From positions 1 through 6,421 of the forward strand of contig JACONB010000103.1 of the NCBI GenBank assembly GCA_014323965.1: a stretch of DNA of 6,421 bases. The letters are read 5' to 3'. The notes under the pieces are model-generated. The model saw only the letters and a list, made by a program, of their open reading frames with translations, had not been told where the DNA came from and did no database searches. This document shows positions 5,292 to 6,421 of this stretch, piece after piece. Within the stretch, counting starts at the first letter, position 1, and each line of letters starts with the position of its first letter. The stretch comes from Prochloron sp. SP5CPC1. GTDB lineage: Bacteria > Cyanobacteriota > Cyanobacteriia > Cyanobacteriales > Prochloraceae. The position numbers and the translations under genes are program-made.

Positions 5292-5456
5292 GTGAGTCAA
5301 AAAATCAGCATTACCAATGATGTTCTCTTAGAAGAAAAGAAAAGAATTTTTCTCAAAGAGCTTGCAGCGGCTTACGAGGAGCAGGCTAACAGTCCTGAGT
5401 TTCAGGAAGAGATTGCAGTTTGGGACGTGACGGTGGATGATGGTCTAAATGCCTAA
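5292..5456 (+). CDS. Antitoxin-like small protein (type II toxin-antitoxin), possibly shortened
   Basis: This 54-residue protein starts at GTG 5292, with GGAG at 5278-5281 as ribosome binding site. A TTG at 5274 is rejected because it would overlap that site. The C-terminal half, LAAAYEEQANSPEFQEEIAVWDVTVDDGL (24-52), resembles the toxin-binding tails of antitoxins paired with MazF-type toxins (AAAYEE, acidic stretch, W-D/E-x-T-x-x-DGL). The N-terminus KISITNDVLLEE could be the strand and helix start of a ribbon-helix-helix DNA-binding domain. The sequence jumps from there to KKRIFLKELAAAYEE, and the rest of that domain seems absent. The stop codon overlaps an ATG that begins MPNR, as MazF-type toxins often do, but that frame ends after six codons. 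An orphan, degenerating antitoxin is the best reading, inferred from family resemblance only. Confidence 0.6.
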   Translation: MSQKISITNDVLLEEKKRIFLKELAAAYEEQANSPEFQEEIAVWDVTVDDGLNA

Positions 5457-5469
5457 TAGGAGTATTTAG
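5449..5469 (+). pseudogene. Possible remnant of a MazF-type toxin start
   Basis: ATG CCT AAT AGG AGT ATT TAG encodes MPNRSI and stops. The ATG lies inside the last codons of the antitoxin and overlaps its TAA (5454-5456), the usual arrangement for a translationally coupled toxin, and MPN is a common MazF beginning. No MazF-like sequence follows in any + frame up to 5560. A family B half repeat begins four bases after the stop. The remnant is short, so chance cannot be excluded. Confidence 0.3.
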
Positions 5470-5472
5470 TTG

Positions 5473-5480
5473 GGTGGGCA
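5473..5480. repeat. Family B half repeat GGTGGGCA
   Basis: The left arm of the family B hairpin plus one A, followed by ATTG rather than the matching right arm. It starts four bases after the end of the possible toxin remnant, so repeat insertion may have contributed to loss of the toxin. Confidence 0.4.
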
Positions 5481-5641
5481 ATTGTGACAAAGTTTGGTCC
5501 CCTATTATGAGAGTAAATTGATTATTGCACACGCCTTACCAGTAGGGGCTGAGAGTATGAGGAGATTAATTGGATTAATTCTCTCAATCACCCAATCATA
5601 TCACATCCGGTTAAATGCTTATAATAAAAAATTCAGAAACT

Positions 5642-5715
5642 GTAGGTTGGGTTGAGGAACGAAACCCAACAGCATCAAGACCTGTTGGGTTTCGCTTGCG
5701 CTCTACCCAACCTAC
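5642..5715. repeat. Two family A repeats in inverted orientation, 74-bp near-palindrome
   Basis: The outer ends GTAGGTTGGGT (5642-5652) and ACCCAACCTAC (5705-5715) are perfect inverted repeats. The inner CGAAACCCAACAG (5660-5672) and CTGTTGGGTTTCG (5682-5694) are another perfect 13-bp pair around a 9-base centre. Each half is itself a family A hairpin (5646-5670, and 5684-5711 with one mismatch). The whole could form one long hairpin or two small ones. It lies between convergent genes and could stop transcription from both sides. Confidence 0.85.
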
Positions 5716-5763
5716 ACTTATTTGGATATACGGATATGATATCACTCTATCACCCTATCAATT

Positions 5764-6003
5764 CTACCACAGGTCATCCCCATAAAGATTAATAGTTAGT
5801 TCTGATTTTTCCCTAGGAACAGCAGTAATGCAAGCGCAAATGGGGGTACCATCATCTAACTCAACTTCGCAAGCGTGACAAGAACCCATCAAACAGCCAG
5901 TGGGAATAAATATCCCTGCTCTTTCTGCTACCTGGAGTAGAGGTTCTCCAGGTTCCGCTTCAATGGTTACTTCCTCCGGCAAAAATCTAATCTTGACACT
6001 CAT
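5764..6003 (-). CDS. Short plant-type [2Fe-2S] ferredoxin-like protein
   Basis: A 79-residue electron carrier. The cluster loop CLMGSCHAC gives Cys37, Cys42 and Cys45 in the CX4CX2C spacing of plant-type ferredoxins. The fourth ligand is Cys56 or Cys58 (PICACI), only 10 to 12 residues later instead of the roughly 29 of photosynthetic ferredoxins, so a whole loop is missing. The N-terminal half (VKIRFLPEEVTIEAEPGEPLLQVAERAG) is the usual beta-grasp opening, and the tail ELTINLYGDDLW is acidic. The ATG at 6003 is chosen over an in-frame TTG nine bases upstream. It starts 17 bases after the cobQ stop and is therefore probably co-transcribed with cobQ. Its redox partner is unknown. Cobalt reduction in cobalamin synthesis is a possible use suggested only by position. 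Confidence 0.8.
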   Translation of the reverse strand: MSVKIRFLPEEVTIEAEPGEPLLQVAERAGIFIPTGCLMGSCHACEVELDDGTPICACITAVPREKSELTINLYGDDLW

Positions 6004-6020
6004 TATTTTCAACTTGAAAA

Positions 6021-6421
6021 TTACTCTAAAAGTGGTTTTAAATCCAAATGTTCTGCTACCCTATCAGCGATAGAATCTAACACCGTTTCTCTCTGTTGGC
6101 GGTAGTTAGGAACGACCGTAGGAAGAGATAGCAGTCCTCGCTGTTGGCGGAGGTGATTTAACCAAGACCTGCGCCAAGGACCATTATCGAAAAGACCGTG
6201 GAGATAGCAGCCCCAAATGGATTGAGTCTCATTAACTATGCCCAATCTCTTATCGTCGAACATGGGTAGATAAGATTGCTCCTCCCCTCGGAGGAAATAA
6301 GTACGACCTTGATGTATTTCGTAGCCTTCAACGGGGAAACCGGATTGGGGATATTCAGAAGTAACCTGACGTTGACGGGCTATTTTATCGGAGGAAATGA
6401 CCGTTTCTAAGGGTAAAAGTC
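6021..6421 (-). CDS. cobQ: Cobyric acid synthase CobQ, C-terminal part (gene continues beyond the right edge)
   Basis: CobQ amidates adenosyl-cobyrinic acid a,c-diamide at four side chains, using glutamine and ATP, in cobalamin synthesis. The window shows the last 132 codons, and the frame is open to the edge. The visible part is the end of the class I glutamine amidotransferase domain. It begins LLPLETVISSDKIARQR and continues with GYEIHQGRT, typical of CobQ, then GCYLHGLFDN with the catalytic His at 6198-6200, and ends DRVAEHLDLKPLLE. A shorter reading from an ATG at 6263 is not a real start, since conserved CobQ sequence continues upstream of it. The full protein is normally about 490 residues, so the ATP-binding part and the catalytic Cys lie outside the window. 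The short ferredoxin follows 17 bases downstream. Confidence 0.92.
   Translation of the reverse strand, partial: LLPLETVISSDKIARQRQVTSEYPQSGFPVEGYEIHQGRTYFLRGEEQSYLPMFDDKRLGIVNETQSIWGCYLHGLFDNGPWRRSWLNHLRQQRGLLSLPTVVPNYRQQRETVLDSIADRVAEHLDLKPLLE

Larger units (their letters stand above)
5457..5763. other. Gene-free repeat-rich convergent region
   Basis: These 307 bases between the antitoxin-like gene and the ferredoxin gene contain no credible gene. From left to right they hold a toxin-like start remnant, a family B half repeat (5473-5480), about 160 bases of AT-rich sequence that I cannot assign, including ATTAAT-TGG-ATTAAT (5565-5579), and then the 74-bp double family A repeat (5642-5715). 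The last 48 bases contain GATATGATATC and nothing else recognisable. Flanking genes converge here, so it is a place where transcripts end. Confidence 0.6.

Noticed and set aside
5557..5655. A 32-codon ORF in the gene-free region
   Set aside because: No ribosome binding site, and it ends inside a repeat with no recognisable protein character.
6021..6263. An independent 80-residue gene starting at the ATG at 6263
   Set aside because: Translation upstream of this ATG continues with conserved CobQ sequence to the edge, so it is only the end of cobQ.

Overview
The window looks like a piece of a cyanobacterial chromosome. Three perfect copies of the octamer GCGATCGC (HIP1) lie inside coding sequence at 1983-1990, 3240-3247 and 3783-3790. 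The proteins are cyanobacterial in character: HemJ, a BciB-type ferredoxin-dependent 8-vinyl reductase, a DUF697 GTPase with two membrane segments, and an SRPBCC protein of the type conserved in cyanobacteria. The gaps hold several families of short interspersed repeats typical of filamentous and colonial cyanobacteria. I cannot name the genus.

Layout. Positions 1-2862 (+): two small unrecognised proteins, then hemJ, then a membrane-anchored GTPase. The first three are close together and probably co-transcribed from a promoter near 79-92. Between hemJ and the GTPase is a mosaic of heptamer, hairpin and octamer repeats. Positions 2863-2998 form a convergent gap containing a repeat hairpin. Positions 2999-4724 (-): a coiled-coil protein and the large bciB-type reductase. 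Positions 4725-4795: a compact divergent promoter region. Positions 4796-5456 (+): an SRPBCC protein, then a 54-residue antitoxin-like protein whose partner toxin seems to be reduced to a start codon and five more codons. Positions 5457-5763: a gene-free, repeat-rich stretch with a 74-bp near-palindrome. Positions 5764-6421 (-): a very short [2Fe-2S] ferredoxin downstream of the 3' part of cobQ, which runs off the right edge.

How the genes fit together. HemJ (protoporphyrinogen to protoporphyrin IX), the BciB-type reductase (chlorophyll 8-vinyl reduction) and CobQ (cobyric acid amidation) all act in tetrapyrrole metabolism. The SRPBCC protein diverges from bciB, and its fold can bind a hydrophobic ligand, so a related role is possible but unproven. 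The most unusual content is not a new multi-gene system. It is an apparently decaying toxin-antitoxin locus, plus repeats placed so tightly against genes that they encode the last residues of HemJ and the stop codon of the GTPase.
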